Shown piece after piece: positions 13,684 through 14,102 of a stretch of DNA of 14,102 nt (the stretch's first letter is position 1; each line of letters begins with the position of its first letter). A program made the position numbers and the translations under genes. Below the pieces are notes generated by a model. That model saw nothing but the letters and a program-made list of their open reading frames with translations. It was not told the origin of the DNA and did not search any database. Source of the stretch: Flavobacteriales bacterium (GTDB lineage Bacteria; Bacteroidota; Bacteroidia; NS11-12g; UBA955). Location of the stretch: positions 1 through 14,102 of the forward strand of contig CANHXF010000017.1 of the NCBI GenBank assembly GCA_947464515.1, read 5' to 3'.

Positions 13684-14102
13684 GTGAAAAAAGTCAATAC
13701 ATATCTGGGATTTGTATTGCTGGGATTTGTCCAGTTTCTGGGAGGTCAGAGTATTCATTCAGTATTGAAATCCGATGGGACTTTGGGGGCCGTGAATGCG
13801 AACGAACCCTCCATTGCGTTTTTTAAAAATCAATCTGATGTTGGGATTATTGGCGTTAACACGTCATGGGTTTTTCGTACCAACGATCCATTTATGAATC
13901 TATGGACCCCCGTGGTGGTCGATCCGCCGCAAGGGTTTTATGGGGATCCCGTTTTTAAAATTTCCAATCAAGGCGTAGTTTATTTGGCTCATTTGGCAAA
14001 AAACAAGTCCGGAATTTGGCCTAAATTTTTTGATCGTATTGTGTTTGAACGCAGCGATGACAGCGGCAAGACTTTTACCTCCACCGATGTGGGTTTTCAC
14101 GA
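13684..14102 (+). CDS. Exported protein with an Asp-box/BNR-like motif, 5' part only
   Basis: 139 codons are open to the right edge with no stop. The start is taken as the GTG at 13684, 3 bp after the trxB stop, because it gives a clear signal peptide (MKKVNTYLGF then VLLGFVQFLG, cleavage near residues 21-23). The next in-frame ATG is residue 71 and would discard the signal. The visible mature part contains EPSIAFF (41-47), GDPVFKISNQGVVYLAHLA (87-105) and FERSDDSGKTFT (121-132). The last has the S-x-D-x-G-x-T-[WF] pattern of a sialidase-type Asp box, found in secreted beta-propellers. The GDPV...VYLAHL pattern resembles secreted sialidase-like or exo-alpha-sialidase-annotated proteins of Bacteroidota. 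Sialidase activity cannot be claimed, because the catalytic residues would lie outside the window. The gene is probably translated from the trxB transcript. Confidence 0.72.
   Translation, partial: MKKVNTYLGFVLLGFVQFLGGQSIHSVLKSDGTLGAVNANEPSIAFFKNQSDVGIIGVNTSWVFRTNDPFMNLWTPVVVDPPQGFYGDPVFKISNQGVVYLAHLAKNKSGIWPKFFDRIVFERSDDSGKTFTSTDVGFH

Overview
The window reads as ordinary chromosomal DNA of a member of the Bacteroidota. The evidence is the gene content (DUF3467 protein, type III glutamine synthetase, GpsA with a Bacteroidota-style GSGSWATAL loop, S9 dipeptidyl peptidase, YceI lipoprotein), the lack of clear Shine-Dalgarno sequences, and several matches to the Bacteroidota -7 promoter element TAnnTTTG just upstream of genes. 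I cannot name a genus. No rRNA, tRNA, CRISPR array, insertion sequence, phage gene or attachment site was seen, and no gene-free stretch exceeds 300 bases.

Layout. 1-440 (minus) is the 5' part of a secreted c-type cytochrome gene that leaves the left edge; it resembles the N-terminal heme domain of cytochrome/copper-monooxygenase-like proteins. Divergent from it are a DUF3467 gene (565-894, plus) and a PaaN-type aldehyde dehydrogenase (977-2629, plus). A strong bidirectional terminator (2760-2799) separates these from a long minus-strand block, which is transcribed in the order kup, S9 peptidase (DPP IV-like), bcp, gpsA, pduO-type cobalamin adenosyltransferase, yceI lipoprotein. Only kup and the peptidase gene are tightly coupled (9 bp). 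The others have gaps of 72-115 bp, and most of these carry a promoter-like element. Divergent from kup are glnN (type III glutamine synthetase) and trxB (thioredoxin reductase), separated by a terminator that runs directly into the trxB promoter. A GTG-initiated secreted protein with an Asp-box (BNR-like) motif starts 3 bp after trxB and leaves the right edge.

How the genes relate. TrxB supplies reduced thioredoxin, the usual reductant of Bcp, although the two genes lie about 7 kb apart. GpsA makes glycerol-3-phosphate for phospholipids, GlnN assimilates ammonium, Kup imports potassium, and the adenosyltransferase makes adenosylcobalamin from salvaged corrinoid. The secreted peptidase and the lipoprotein act outside the inner membrane. 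This is a housekeeping neighbourhood rather than one pathway. I found no convincing novel multigene system. The observations most worth checking are regulatory: a fused terminator and promoter, very short leaders, a palindrome over the yceI promoter, an inverted repeat upstream of gpsA and a possible small RNA.
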